From: Istiophorus platypterus
Taxonomy: Eukaryota; Chordata; Actinopteri; Istiophoriformes; Istiophoridae
Length of the DNA: 64,000 nt
Assembly (NCBI GenBank): GCA_016859345.1
Contig: CM029112.1
Span: forward strand, 10,427,089 to 10,491,088
Direction of reading: 5' to 3'
The notes under the pieces were generated by a model that saw nothing but the letters and a program-made list of their open reading frames with translations, had not been told where the DNA came from and did no database searches. Positions 49,622 through 62,900 of the stretch are shown here, in pieces. The first letter of the stretch is position 1, and each line of letters begins with the position of its first letter. Made by a program: the position numbers and the translations under genes.

Positions 49622-52600
49622 GTTGTAACTTCCGGAGGAAGCCATAAATGTACTCTTCAACAGTTTTTACAGAACATCTGCCATGGTAGGCACATCTATC
49701 TCAATATCACTTAGACAGGATGACATTTTTGTTATGTATCTCTATCTGAATGTTTCACAAAGTAAGGTTCCCAAGTTGCACTAAGCTGAAAACAACCACT
49801 TGTCTACACTATAGAACCTTTAAAAAATCTACATTGTTCTCTTTTAATGTGTTCTGACATCCTGGCCTATCTGCACGTTGTGGTCATACGAAAAAAGGAA
49901 GCCTCCGAGAGATTTGTCATAGGGCAGCTATGTGATTTATGAATAATTTTCCACTGATGTGAAATCATCACCACCGTGCTTTTACAAGCAGGATAATATC
50001 ATAAAACTTTGGCACCCCCACCAAAGTTCTTTCATCTCATTCTCTTCTCCCCCCTTAATTTTCCTCTTAATTTTTAAGGCGCGTGGTAATAAAGTAGCTA
50101 GTAAGAATTGGAAAGGCTGCAATCTGATGACAGATTTATAGTGAATTTAGGAAGAGGCTTTTTCAAGTGACGCACAATGAAATTGTAACATTTGAAGGCA
50201 TGGATGAAGCTTGGAAATGTTGCTGAATCCAATCTGTTAACGACTGTCAAAATTCTAAAATGGACGAGGATCAGTTTGTAGTATGCAGTGCCAATACATA
50301 AATGTAGGGCAACACACATGCACTTCTCTTCCCTTAATCGCTCACCTTTGCTCCCTAAACCTCCTCATACATGTACATGCCAGTACTTTCAAGTGTGCAA
50401 ACAGACATGCACACACATACCACGCACGGAGCCATCAGATACAGGGCTGCTGACAGTTCTTTAGGACTGATACTCTCCAGCTAAAGTGACAGGCCAAACA
50501 AGTCTGAGCAGCATATATTCATACACCTTTCATTACCCTTGGCCTGAGGCCTTCGACACAGTAGGCAGTCGCAGCAGGGTGGGGCTCACGTACCTATTAC
50601 TGTGGCACTAAACCTGGCAAGGCTGCACAAAACAGTCGAGTCCTTTAGACTTTACACATATAAGAGTACCTTAACCCATCTGACCAGCGATTAGCAGTGA
50701 TCATTTGTGTACGTGGCAAGGTGAAGGTTCAGTTGCTTCACTCAAATCCACAAAAATTTTGGCAAACTCAAGACACTATACATTTTAGTAAGTCCCTGGA
50801 GACATGTGTCATCTCATATAACTGCGCCATCCCCTGCTACCGACTACAGCCATGCATGACATCCCATAATTTGAATCCTCTCTTATTGTCAAGTGGTTGT
50901 ATATCACCAAGACAACATCTATATAAGCCTGTCCTCCCAGTGAACTGTGCTCTGTGCTCTGATGAAGCGAAGGGGAACAACAGCCCTCATAACTATGGGA
51001 CAGGCAAATTGCACTGTGAGACAAGGAGCTGTTTGTGTGAGACAGAAACATGACACGTTCTGATGCAGGAAGTGAGCTTTTTTTTTTTTTTTCTCCCAGT
51101 GTAAAATAAAGAATTAAGCCCTGGAAGAGAGGGCATTATAGAAACAATACTGGCACCTTTGTGTCTGTGAAGGTGTCAGAACAAGGTAATGTATGACTGA
51201 CAAGCAATATGTTCCCAAGCCATGCATGTCTCATCATGTGTAAAAAGAGCAGTACAGTTTGTACAACAGAGGGATATTACTATTCAAAACTGTATGGTAC
51301 AACAAAATTGCCCTTGGAACTAGCCCAGTTGGTAACCGAGCTGTGGAAGTGTAACAGTCTTCTGTGTGCAAGTCACTGCAGAGCAGACATGGAAGGAAAT
51401 CTAAAGTTCTCCTCTTTCTTCTTTGCAGTTGCTTGGCATGTTGTTGCACTGAGCAACACTGTCGCACCAAGACTAGAAAATTAGGATTCAGCATGCATGA
51501 TACGCTATTTTGTAGGATCTAGCGATTTTATTTCGCCCCATTGCCACTTATCGGCTTCCACTTATATCCTGAGAGAAGTCCTTGTGTCTCTGAACATGCA
51601 AACCAACATTCCCATCATCCAAGGTAAACCTGTGTCTTTTTGTCTGTCACCACTTAAGTTAAAAAAATATTTAATGCCCAGTGTAACAAGACAGCGATTG
51701 AGAAATTCAAGGGAGATGATGCCGTCTGAGAAAGCTATAGGTTTGGCTTAAGAGCTGATACCCTCCTGTGACATGCTACATAATTGAAATATAAAATCCA
51801 GCCTTACCATATAGCCCTGTTTGGCAGCATCATGCTAACATAACACGTCATGGCACCATTCTTTAATGCCAAGATGCAGAGATACTAATGATTTGTGCTG
51901 TGTGGGAAAGCCGGTGCAGCTTGCATGGATGGGATTTTGAGAGATTCAGAGATGAGTAATATATGACCGTGACATAGATACCATATGTTCCGCTGCCTCT
52001 TTGTGAGACCAGGAGGTTGTAGGATGATGAGGTGCTAGGACATCAGATCCTTGACACTCAGAAAGCTAGGTGATAGAGGAGAGGAAAGGAAAAAAGACGG
52101 AGAAGAAGAGGGGATAGGAGGTATGGGTGCGCAGAGAGATCCAAAGACAGTTCCCATACATCATGCCAAGTACTAGGCCGGGGCATGCAGTCTATGACCT
52201 CACTGTTCTGTGGTGGGGTAGAGCTGCTCGGCAACCTCACTGCATCAGCCCCTCCACTTTTGTGGTTTTGTTTGGGACGGATCAAGAAAGCCCCAATGGA
52301 GCACAGAACATGGAGGTGGGCTAGCAGCCCAAAAATGAGCCGGAGCCGGCCAAGTGCTTGTGGTCGTCTAGTCAGGTCAACCCTGGTCAGGGCAGAACAT
52401 CGCCCCATCCATCCAGCGAGGAAGGCTTACCCTGGCTTGTGCAATCACAACGTCACAAGAGAGAAACTCCTCTTTCTGACCCAGACCCTTAGTCTGTGCA
52501 ACCCCTTTGGACCAAGCTGCCATGCTGCAGCACTGGTGCAGAATCTGGAGCTGGAACAAGGATGAAAGCCAACTGGCTATGGAGGTGGAACCACTTCTCT

Positions 52601-53607
52601 AACCCTGCTCTAAAGCGAAAAGGCTGTAAGTTAGAGTTAGGGGAATGACCTTTCCACGATTAGAGAACAATACCCTTTGTGGATAAATGTGTTAATAGAA
52701 TACATTCTGCCGGGATACAAATGGGAAAAAAAAGCAAATGATGAGGGATAAATGCATGACAAATGAATAGGATATGTGCTGTTCAGAAAAATTTGCTTCA
52801 ATCTTAAATCACAGCTCATTCTCTGGTAGCCATTCTAGGTGTGTGAAACTCTCTAGCAAACCTGAAGAACTGCGAATCTAAGTATTACACACTGCCATCT
52901 TGACAAAATTCAGGACACATCAATATTCATTAGAAAGTTTTCATCCCATTTTCTGAATTTTAACTGCTACAACACTACTGATGAAGTTTGTGTGCTAATT
53001 TGAGTTTGTTGGCAAGCTTGCAAGAAATAAAGAGAATAGTAACATGTGATTTGTACATTCCTTACTACTGCCAGTCAAATGTAATTTAACATGCATTAAC
53101 ATTGTCTTGTAAAATTAGCCTGTTAATTATCTAACAGCTATGCTGTATCTCTCTTTTTCTACTCCATTTGTTTCATTATATTTGGGCACCCTGAACAGCT
53201 CTATACAGCGGACCTGCCTATGTAAACTAAAATGTGACTTAGTCCAATCTATATGATGTAGAGAAAGAGTGAGATTAGGTGGTGAATGTGTAAATTGATT
53301 TGTAGCTTTGAGAATGTTCATGAGATGTGGCAGTATTAACGTCATGCTTACATTAGAAAGCTCTTTCTCTCTTTGTAACTTTTATTCCTCTCCCACAGAG
53401 CTGAACTTTGTCCAGCAGCTCTATCTAACTCTAGCCAGGATGCTAACCAGTCCCAGGTGCTGTCAGAGCTAGGCTAACACAGTAGGCCCACCTAGACTGC
53501 AAGGCCTTGGGTTTCACCTCAAACCGCAGGCAGCCCTCACTCAAGGATCCAAACTATATCATAAAAGTGCTGTGGCTAAATCGGGCTAGTCCTTGTGCAA
53601 GCATGTC

Positions 53608-53840
53608 CCATCATGCATTATAAATATATCTAGATTTCCATCATGCACTATGAATCTCAAACATATTTCTAAGTCATATGGACTGAGTTTGTTTGCTCTT
53701 GTTAAATCCTCTGTAAGCTTTGAACAAAGGGGATTGCTCAGCGCTCCCTGCAAACCAAAGGGGCAGCAAATACAAGATTAACATGCGGAAGGGATGCAAA
53801 ACCTGAAATCAAGCGGGCCCTTTCAAATCTAGATATATTT
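53608..53840. repeat. 16-bp inverted repeat with an internal 30-bp direct repeat
   Basis: AAATATATCTAGATTT (53622-53637) recurs exactly inverted at 53825-53840. In addition CCATCATGCATTATAAAT (53608-53625) recurs 30 bp on at 53638-53655 with two mismatches. The span resembles a short MITE-like unit but shows no clear target-site duplication. Confidence 0.55.
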
Positions 53841-56800
53841 GTTGTCTTTTGTAAATCCTGATCTTGCTAAACCTGAGTTAAGGCCTTTCCCTGAACTTCC
53901 TGTACTACCCACAAAACAGCCTTTTTCTCTTTGAGGTGTACTTTACGTGTCAGGGTGATAAAAATCAAAAGGCAGAACAAATCCGACTTTTCCTTTGAGT
54001 AGTTTGCTCTGAATGCTGTCGACATGACTTTACTCTTCAAAACCTCAGAAATGTGACATCGGTCGACAGATTCAACTTGCAGTGGACTGTCGAAAGACTT
54101 TGGCTTTGTGTTTGTCATGAGTGGGTAATCGGCCATGCAGGCAAATGTCGTCTGTACGTTGGCTGTTTGCCAGCAGTGTGTGAGGTTAATGTGGTTGCAG
54201 ACACAGGTAGGCGACGGGAGCGGTGCAGTGGCTACGTGCCTGCAAAATGGTTTTACAGGGGCCAGGTTATGGGGGCAGAAGAGAGACAAGAGGGGGAGGA
54301 GAAGGTCGGGAGGATGTACTATGATAAATCTGCTATATAGTGCACTAAGCTCTGCCACCATGCCGTGCATATACATATGCGATATGCATAATGCACACGT
54401 GCATACGAAGAACAAGCTAAATAACACGTAAGCCCTTCCATATCACAACCATCAAAGCCCTTCCTGTGTGTATACACTCATATAAACTCCCCTCCACCTT
54501 GTCTACAGCCTCTTGAGCATCTTCCAACCCTTATCTACTTTAGCTTCGCTACCACCTTCTATGAAACCAGTGAGTCTAGATAGCAGCCAAAACGGCTTGA
54601 TGACATCATTGTTTCCACAGCTACTATCGCACCCATTACCCAAAATCCTGTTGGGCAGTGTCATTATCTCACCTGGCATCGGGCCCGTGATTTTTTTTTC
54701 CCTGCGCCTCTTGCCGCTCCACCCCATCCCCCATTCAAATACACAAGCATGTATGTACACTCTCATTGCCACCTATAACCTGGAGTCTGAGCCAAAGCCT
54801 GCAACAGGCAGCACTGTGAGAACATGTCCCCACACATCCACTTTCGTGGAGGCCATTTTAGCTTGTCTAAGCCTGAGCAGAGGAGACAGTACAACACTGT
54901 TTTGCATTTGTCTCCTGATACGACAGGGATCTTTTTCTGATATCACTTTACATCAGCTACGCCGTGCAAGGAAATGCACGAGGAACGGTATACGTCTCTA
55001 TGACCTCAGCCTTAAGACAAAAAATTATGTCACTGCAGCAAGCCGATCCAACCCCACAGCTGCGGCGCTACAGCTTTTGGCCTGTATTAGAGGCACAGAC
55101 ACAAATCAACGGTGCAAGCCCTCAAAGACAAACGCAGAAAAATACCCCCACACCCCTAAATAAGAATATATAATTTAATCATTGCAAGCAACCCATCTCT
55201 ACTCCGACATAATGAGGTAATTCCCTTCATCTTTTTATGGCTTTCCATCCTAACCAGAGCTCTATCGCTTCATCTTAAATGTTTGATGAATCTGTAAGGT
55301 TTTTTATCTCTTCAGCCCTTTGTTGCTACATGACAGGGTCAGCCACAGGCTAACTGATGTCATCCGATTGTGCAGGCGGACTTGTTTTTGTTTTTTTTGT
55401 TTTGTTTTTTTTGTAGTGTCTCTATCCGCATTCATCTTATTCAGCTACTGTTTGTTTTTCAACCCCACATAGAGACAAGATTCTTGTCAGCACTCACACA
55501 TGACATCATGAGTGAGAGGCAGCTCATTAGGGCATGAGATATTGGAGTTGTAGGACTCTGTCATTTGTGCGTAAGACCAAAGGAGAAGCAGAGTTTCAGA
55601 ATCGGGGGAGACGTAGAGCACACAGAAAGCCATGAGTAATGGGGAAATGAAATATAAGTTCCTTTTTAATACCTCATCATGGGGAGAGGAGCCCTGCGCA
55701 GAGCAGGGTTGAGGCCTTTGGTGAACCCTGTCATCTCTTTGACAACAAGGATGCATCCTTAACACTTAACAAAGACAAGGATCTGTATAATCATGGGATC
55801 CATATTAAAAAGCTGCAATGCTAATTTCAAAATAACCTATTAGAGTGATCTTAAGATAGCATCAACATTAAAGAAATGATTGTACATGCAGGCACATATT
55901 GAACTTGTTTCAGATGAGGTTATTTTTATGTTGTGGTAATTTAAAAATGAAATGGTAACGAAACCAAAGATGAAAGAAATTCTCTTCATTCAGACCATCA
56001 TTACAGTTCTCTTATGGGAAAGTAGATATAGATATATAAAGTATATAGAGTCCTGGCTGAAATTATTTTAGGCAGAGCATTAAGAATATCTTCAAAAATA
56101 AATGTGAATAAAACAATTTTGAAAAATGAAAAATATAAAAAAAATATTTGTTTATTATAAAAATAATATATTTAATATATTGGCCAAGTGTATGTCTCAT
56201 TACAAACTCTGTATGAGTTGATTAGTGGGTGATGAGTGACTGTATGGGTGAGTATCCAAGGAAGAACTAGACAGAACATGAAAAACAAGTAGTGTAAACC
56301 GAACCATAAAACACTCATGCACCTTTGGCAAACATCCATTCATTTCACAAAAAGTGTATAAAGGCTGCCTAGTAATCAGGTGATCAATGTGTGTGTGGGG
56401 GCGTGAAAGAGGAACACTGCTCACAGTTTCAATGTAAAATGTTACAAACGATGGAGAGAACTGCACGTTGACGTGACGTGTCACCCCGGAGATGAATATG
56501 TGTGTGCATGTGTCCGTCTTGTCCTGGGCTTACAGGTGCAGGGTGGAAGTGAGGGAGACAGGAGGTGAAGTACTGCACGCCGTTGCATTGCGAAGAGGCA
56601 GTGGGTGGTAGGGCTGGAAGTGCAGTGGAGATAATCCCCAGCTTTTGCCCTAAGCCCTGTGCACGCTGGGCAGATCAGGGACTGAGGGAGGAGTGGTGCT
56701 ACCCCGTGGCAGTCACCCAGCCTCGAGCCTTCCACCTGACCAGCCTGGCAGCCCTGCGGCCTGCAGGCCTCAGCGATAAACTTCGATCAGGAGCTGCTGA

Positions 56801-59205
56801 ATAGCTATGGCTAAGTCTGACTGAACAGGGTTTGAGCTTGCTGTTGGCAGGACTGTGTCCTAAAGTGCCCCTGTCCACTCAGCATTAGTATGCTCTGAAT
56901 TTTGTCTCACATGCAGGGCCTCCATCTCCTGGTCACCTCAAACGCTTCATCACACCTCATATTTTATGTTTCTTACGATTCAAAAACGAGTGTCTTGAGG
57001 CGTATAGTAATAGCTTCTGTTTCCACTGAGTTAGGATGAAGTGTCCTGTGTATCAATAAGCAGGACACAGGGGGTCAGTGGGTTAATGTGTTCAGTATGG
57101 CTATGCGTTTGACCCTGGGGAGACATGAAGTTGAGAGGTCAACCCAGGGGCCAAAAGGTCAGGTAACCCCAGAGCACCACTCCAGGCCAAGCTCTGATTC
57201 AGCTGGAGACCCTGAGGAGAGTCCGCTTCAACCCACACATCACCCTGCTTGCAGCTCGGAGCAACAGCTGCTAAGAGGGAAGAAGGCAGGGAGAGGTAGA
57301 CAGGGAACTCAGCTGACAGGATGTGCTCCAGTCCCAAGACACTCTTTCATTCCCATCCAGCCATCCCACACTCTGTGTTTGTTATCAATCATTCTAAGGC
57401 CTTTCTTTGTTCGTTTTGAAGCTAATTCTCCCACAAACGCAAAGTTTTAACATTTCATGTAGTCTTATAAAGCGGCTACAAATAACGCCTTTAAAATGAC
57501 TGTGACTGAGAACAATTTCTGAAAAAGTTATGAATGTGAAACTGAAAAAAACATTCTACTTTCACAGTTAATTGGTCCCCCCAGCAGCAATAAACTGTGG
57601 CGCGCAGCTGGTCATAACCTCCCCGTAACCTCGCCGCAGCCGCTGTCATTATGGTCATCACAAGAGCTCTAATCATGTGATATGCAAAACTTGGCTCCAG
57701 CTTTGAGGCCATCGCTTCCCAACCATGTCCATCGACTCGAGTGACTCTGAGTGAATCCAACATGCCCTGACTATAAACACATAAACAAGAACCTAGCACA
57801 TTGCTGTGCTGGAGGGATTCTTTCAATAGCTGAGATGACTGTTCCCTCAATCTACACCACAAAGTGACTATCACTTCCCTTTTTCCATTGTTGTGAATAT
57901 CTCCCTGTCTTGTTTTCCCTTGCTCAGGGAAGTTCCCAGGTGCTTTAAATGAATACAGGGGGTAAAATGTAAGAAGATTTTATCAAAACAGGAAGCAGGC
58001 AGCTTGACTTTGACTGAGGGGGCATTTAATAGTTTTGTTTTTCAGTATATGCCAAGTATGGTTACAACTGTGTGATCAGATTGGATTTGAGTTAGGTCTA
58101 CTAGCTCAAATCTTAAAGATGTACACAATGGTTGTGTAGCTGTGGATGAAAAAGGCTAATCTAATTTTAAGTATGCTGCTTTCTCACAGGACAGAAAAGC
58201 AGAAAATAAAAGGACTCCTGTTAGAGTTCCTCCATACACTAATTGTGATTTCTAATTAGACCAGAAGATATTTGCATTATATCCCACGAGAAACTGGGCC
58301 TGATCCCAACAGGTGCCAAATTACATTTACCTGCAAAGATGACAATGTCATTCAAACTGCTTCCAGTTGAGATGGGACTCTTTGCTAATGACTGTTCTCA
58401 GGAGGATTTAACATGAGAATGCTTTATATCCACCAGTGAGCACAATGGAACTTTTCCCATTTGCATTTATGGAAAGAGCTGAATCATACCATGCAGGCAT
58501 TTGCTAAGACTTTATACCGAAACACACCTGACAGAAGCACACAAACAAAGCAACAAAGGCACAATTAGATGTTCCTGCATTTTCTCAAGATAAACAACAC
58601 AGGGAAACAACAGCTAGTGTGCTAGGCAGCATTTTGTCACAGTCAGATTTCCAGAGGAGGCTGGGAGGCACACGGTCCTTGATCCTGCTCCCCTGCACAA
58701 ACACCTCCCCTGAGAGACGACACATGGAGCCAATCGCTGGAAAACTTTGTCTGGACTTAGTAACATCAGGCACCAACCCTAAACACCACTCACTGTCAGC
58801 GATTGATGTGTGTCCATACGGGCCCCAGGAAATAAAATGTGCCTCAGCATATGGGCATGTTGCACAAAGCATCTATATTCATCGTGCTTTTTTTAGTGTT
58901 CCACTTTGCCTGATCAAGTTGTGTTATATGTCATATGTTGCCACTGACAGACGCTGCTGCACTTTACTCCACATCTCTCACTGACTGGACAAAAGCCAAT
59001 GCAATGCTTTTCTACATCCAAACAAAATTCTCTAAAAATGAGTGAATTCATGTTTGTTTCTGAGCACAGTGAAAGTAAACTCAGGGGAGTAGCTCAGCTC
59101 AGTTCTGTGTTATTTTACCAAATGGATTTTCTGAGTTGCGTCCAGACACTTCTGCTTCTGTACCGCTAAAATGTACAGAGCTTTAATTCTAGAAATATTG
59201 TACAA
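53841..59205. other. Downstream desert; no gene found
   Basis: Two long open frames (53867-54427 on -, 54513-55163 on + from a TTG) match nothing I know and are judged chance. Other content: a GCAT/ATGC palindrome-rich patch (54368-54410), T-rich tract (55383-55415), very AT-rich stretch (56090-56180), two octamers ATTTGCAT (58269-58276, 58459-58466). Confidence 0.55.
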
Positions 59206-59289
59206 GATGCTTAGAAAATGTCCATGAAATAATTCATGATTTGACAGAAGCTGAAATTAGCATCATCATTTCATGGACATTAAAGCATC
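59206..59289 (+). ncRNA. 84-nt hairpin, candidate microRNA precursor or palindromic enhancer
   Basis: AATGTCCATGAAAT (59217-59230) pairs exactly with ATTTCATGGACATT (59268-59281). The stem extends outward through GATGCTT (59206-59212) with AAGCATC (59283-59289) across a small internal loop, and inward through ATGAT/ATCAT (59236-59240, 59262-59266). About 26 pairs in 84 nt is a precursor-like geometry. I recognise no known family in the arms. Expression is unknown, and it could equally be a DNA-level element, since a TGATTTGACAG PBX-MEIS-like word lies in the loop. Confidence 0.3.
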
Positions 59290-59454
59290 ACAGTTGAAGA
59301 CTTGACCAATATAAAATCCTTCTCTGCCATTTTTACAATATGTAAGCTTTTTTTATTGACATTATATACTGATCTCAATTTTACTTTTTGAAACATTTAC
59401 TTGTTTCACTCACTTGAAGAGGGATTTTTGACCACTAGTAGAGCTATGAAGCAC

Positions 59455-59479
59455 TGTAAACAAAACTGTTTTGTTTACA
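59455..59479. promoter_or_regulatory. 25-bp perfect palindrome of forkhead sites
   Basis: TGTAAACAAAAC (59455-59466) and GTTTTGTTTACA (59468-59479) are exact inverted arms around a single T. Each arm carries the canonical forkhead word TGTAAACA. AACAAA/TTTGTT words inside could also serve as an inverted SOX pair. Confidence 0.5.
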
Positions 59480-61903
59480 AGAAAACTTGATAAAAAGATA
59501 CACATCACATATGTAAGTTACCGTGCTTATCATATTCATGTAAATTGTGCCACTACCTGTTTACACAATGTCATATCAAATTACATTTTACGCAGAAGAA
59601 GAAAATGAGAATAATGAAAAGTTAAAAACATTAAACTACCTGCTGTGTTGTGTATTTAAAAAGATCTATAATCTATAAGAGATTCGGTGTCATTGTAATA
59701 ATTATGTAATGTGTAATTTTTTGCTCAACTTATGCAAGATACAATGTGAAATGCACCCAAAATGGATTAAACATGGTATATTCAAAAGAATTATGAAAGG
59801 TGCTGACCCCAGCGCTTTTAAATTAGTAGGAAGCGTTTTAAATTTCTGGCTAGGACCAGGACATTCTGGGTCTCACCGATAAGATCAAACACCATCAACT
59901 TTCCGGGCTACATTTCAAGCGGGATGAACAGGAAGACAAAGCTCCCTTTGAAATACAAACACAAGTGAAGGAAAACCCTGAGTCTGCAGTATTTTGATCA
60001 TCCTCTGTTTCAAGATAAAAAGAAGGCCTAATTTTGTCTTGGATTTCTCATATTCATGCCTACAGGATGCTCGACGGATTTAACCTTTACCCTGTTTGAT
60101 GTTAACAGCTTATAGACCAGTTAAAAATATGAAAAGAGATAGCGGTACATTGTTTTGCAGTAAGTATATTTAATTTGGCCTGTAGCATACTTTTCATTGT
60201 ATTACATGAAATCTGGTTTATCAAAATCAAGCATGGTCAGTGACAGAAGGTGGGAAAGGCGTAGATGGTGTCGATTTTCTCTATGTGTTATGTCCTCGGC
60301 TGCGTGCAAATCTGAAATTTGTGTTGGTGGTGAGGGCCTCGCTGTGTGTGTAAACAAGACCTGACTACACTGACAGCTGATAGCCATCAACCAGCCCAGA
60401 CCCTGGAATGACAGTTCTTATCTGAAACTGGGGTTGGCTATCTGAGATACCTGTCTGAGTGTGTCTCTGTGTGAGCAGTGACTACAGTATGTTTTAGGTA
60501 CTCTCCGTTCAAATCTCTGGAGGAATGGGTTCAGACTTTGTGCAGGAAAGGACACGGGAGAAACATCCACGCTGCACACAATGCTGCTACTTAGGTGACA
60601 CACCACCACCATCTTGTTTGTCCTTTCATTGTGATAGATGGGCGTGTGAGTTCTAGTTGTTCCTCACCCCTCTGCCATCTCTACACATCGGGAAACAAAA
60701 TTCAAGTGCCGCGTGTAAAAAGGAACTTTGTATGCATGGGTCAAGGGGTCAGTCCTTTCCCTGACCAGAGGATTCTTGCAGTGTGGGATGCAGTAAACTG
60801 TCAGATAAGTTGGAACTAGATAATGAGATTCTGATACTGAATACGATGTAATCACACCTTACAAGTACAAAAGGAAAACACAGACACTGGACCCTTTGTG
60901 TAATATCATCAGAAAACATCAGCTGTTAAAAAACAAGACTAGGTCAAAACCTAACGTATGGCTTGGGCAGCTTCGCTCCAACTGTCTGTGCTCACATGTA
61001 CAGAAATAGAATAAAGACAAATTCCAATTAAACTTGGGAAGAGCCACTGCCAATGGGAAACTCCATCTGTCCTTCAGCTGACCAATGGTGTAACTTGACC
61101 ACTCAGGCAGTCATGGACATTTGCATTTCTAGGGCTACCTAGCAGTGACTGGCTGCATTATCGATATGTTGACTTTTTTTTTATCAGCCATTGTACAGTA
61201 CTGTAGACATTTCTTGGGATGTTCATATGTTCATAATGAGTCTGTGCTATGGAAGTTTGCAAAATGAGACAAGGTGCTTAACCTGCTTTTTCAACAGTAG
61301 CTGCCAACTGTTTTTACTTCCAAGGAAGTTGCTGTTTTTTCAGAAGAGCCAGTGGAGGCAGACATGACTACACAGAGATAAAGAAATTCAGTTTTTGAAA
61401 AAGTGCAGGAAAGTTAGTAAAATCCATGTGAATATGCAGGATGTGTTAAATAGTGTTGAGGAAAATGTGAATTTATCACATCTTAAACAGGCAGTATTTA
61501 AGACGTCATGAGTTTTCACATCTGTACAGAATGGTGCTTTTGTTACATTTCACATTAGCATACAATTTTCACTTCTGCTTTTTAGAGGACTCTAGAGGTC
61601 CTAATTATCAGTTTTCAAACACAGAATAAATAATTGGAAGTTATAGTAAGTAGCAGAGGTCAGTTCATATTTTCATTTTTATTTTTTTGAGCCTTCAATG
61701 CTGTATGCATAGTGCACAAATGATGAGGCCAACTTATTGTGAAATTTCTTTGTGACAACTTCACATGAAGACATCATTTATCCCTGCAGCTGACAGACTG
61801 ACACCCTCTGTCTAAATTCACCAGGGGCATAATGAGACATCTCTATCTGACTGTGTTTCCCAAGGTAAACTCCACTAGGCTTTCTAACGAAGAGGACAAG
61901 TAC

Positions 61904-61926
61904 TGACCTGACCTTTGACTTGACCT
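61904..61926 (-). promoter_or_regulatory. Four overlapping nuclear-receptor half-sites
   Basis: TGACCT at 61904, 61909 and 61921 and TGACTT at 61916. The 61909/61916 pair is a DR1 (AAGTCA-A-AGGTCA on -), and 61909/61921 forms a DR6. Such arrays bind RXR heterodimers, HNF4 or COUP-TF. Confidence 0.4.
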
Positions 61927-62714
61927 TTTCTTTCACAGTCAGAAGAAATGAACACCTCTTTTGGGAAAACACACTTCTAAAAATGTTAGTGATTTCCATT
62001 TAAAACTGATCCTTCCTCTTTGCCAATCAGTAAAGGTCAGACCACTAAAGCTGCTGTGCTGCTGGAAGATCAGATTTCAAGTGACAAAGTGGAGAAAATA
62101 AAAATAATACAGCAAAATTTCCCGCATTGAATTGGTGTGGGTCTGTGGTCAGTCAGAAAAAGCTCAAATGCGATGTTCAGGGGGCTGGGAGTAACGTTCT
62201 CACCGAGCAGGGACAAACCAGAGTGTCTGAGGGGGCATCTCAGCTGGAATTCTGAATCAAGGAGTGAAATGGCCTGTCAGAGTGATGTATGATGCAGAAG
62301 GGACAGAAGGCTACCATGCCCCTTCATTTCACGCAGACAGAAAGGAAGCATATATGCACATTTATTCTTTTACTGTCTCCAGAGTCCATATGAAAAATTA
62401 TGATATATTTTGTTCTGAAAAATTAAACTGAAATCTGCACTGACTTTATTCATTAAAAAAAACAACAAAGCTCCCAGTCATTAAAACATTAAAATCCAAA
62501 TGACCAATTACTTAATCAGGGATAAAATGTTCGTGATTGCTGGCCTTTCATATGATAATATATTGTGTAGTACCTCTGTATATAAATGTCTTTCCTTTTA
62601 ATCGTGCTTCAAGAGACCATAAATGAAAGAAAGAGAAATACTGTTTTGAATCAAAATGTACTTGTTCATAAGGTTACGCTCACATCATCTTTACCATAAT
62701 TGAAAGTAAACCCA

Positions 62715-62900
62715 CACCACTCTCCACCTCACCACCTCTATCCCTCCTGCTCTCATTACAACCTCTTGGCTCTTGTTTTACGCCATGATCTCCATCTTGG
62801 CCTGACCCGCATCCGCGTCCGCCTCCTCCTCTTCCTCTCCATCCTACCCAGCCCCACCCCCCAAAACTCTCCCACACCCCCTTGCCCCCGCCCCTCGCCT
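62715..62900. repeat. Pyrimidine-rich low-complexity tract
   Basis: C/T-dominated + strand with CCTC, CCACC and CCCC words and no fixed unit. It accounts for the long overlapping open frames around 62680-63211. Confidence 0.75.

Larger units (their letters stand above)
47677..53600. other. Downstream desert; no gene found
   Basis: Contains a 24-bp near-palindrome (47841-47864), a perfect DR4 (49606-49621), a T run (51079-51092), a RUNX-type TGTGGTTT (near 52262-52269) and a DR4-like AGGTCA-ACCC-TGGTCA (52374-52389). The interval 52120-52560 is of balanced composition with open frames on both strands, but these match nothing I recognise. Confidence 0.6.

Noticed and set aside
52058..52565. 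Overlapping 116- and 126-codon frames on opposite strands
   Set aside because: Mutually antisense, no domain recognised; more likely unique non-coding DNA.
53867..54427. 186-codon open frame on -
   Set aside because: No recognisable domain and no promoter or neighbouring exon; judged chance.
54513..55163. 216-codon open frame on +
   Set aside because: Begins at TTG, resembles no known protein, and a frame this long is not very unlikely by chance in 64 kb. No splice-linked partners were seen.
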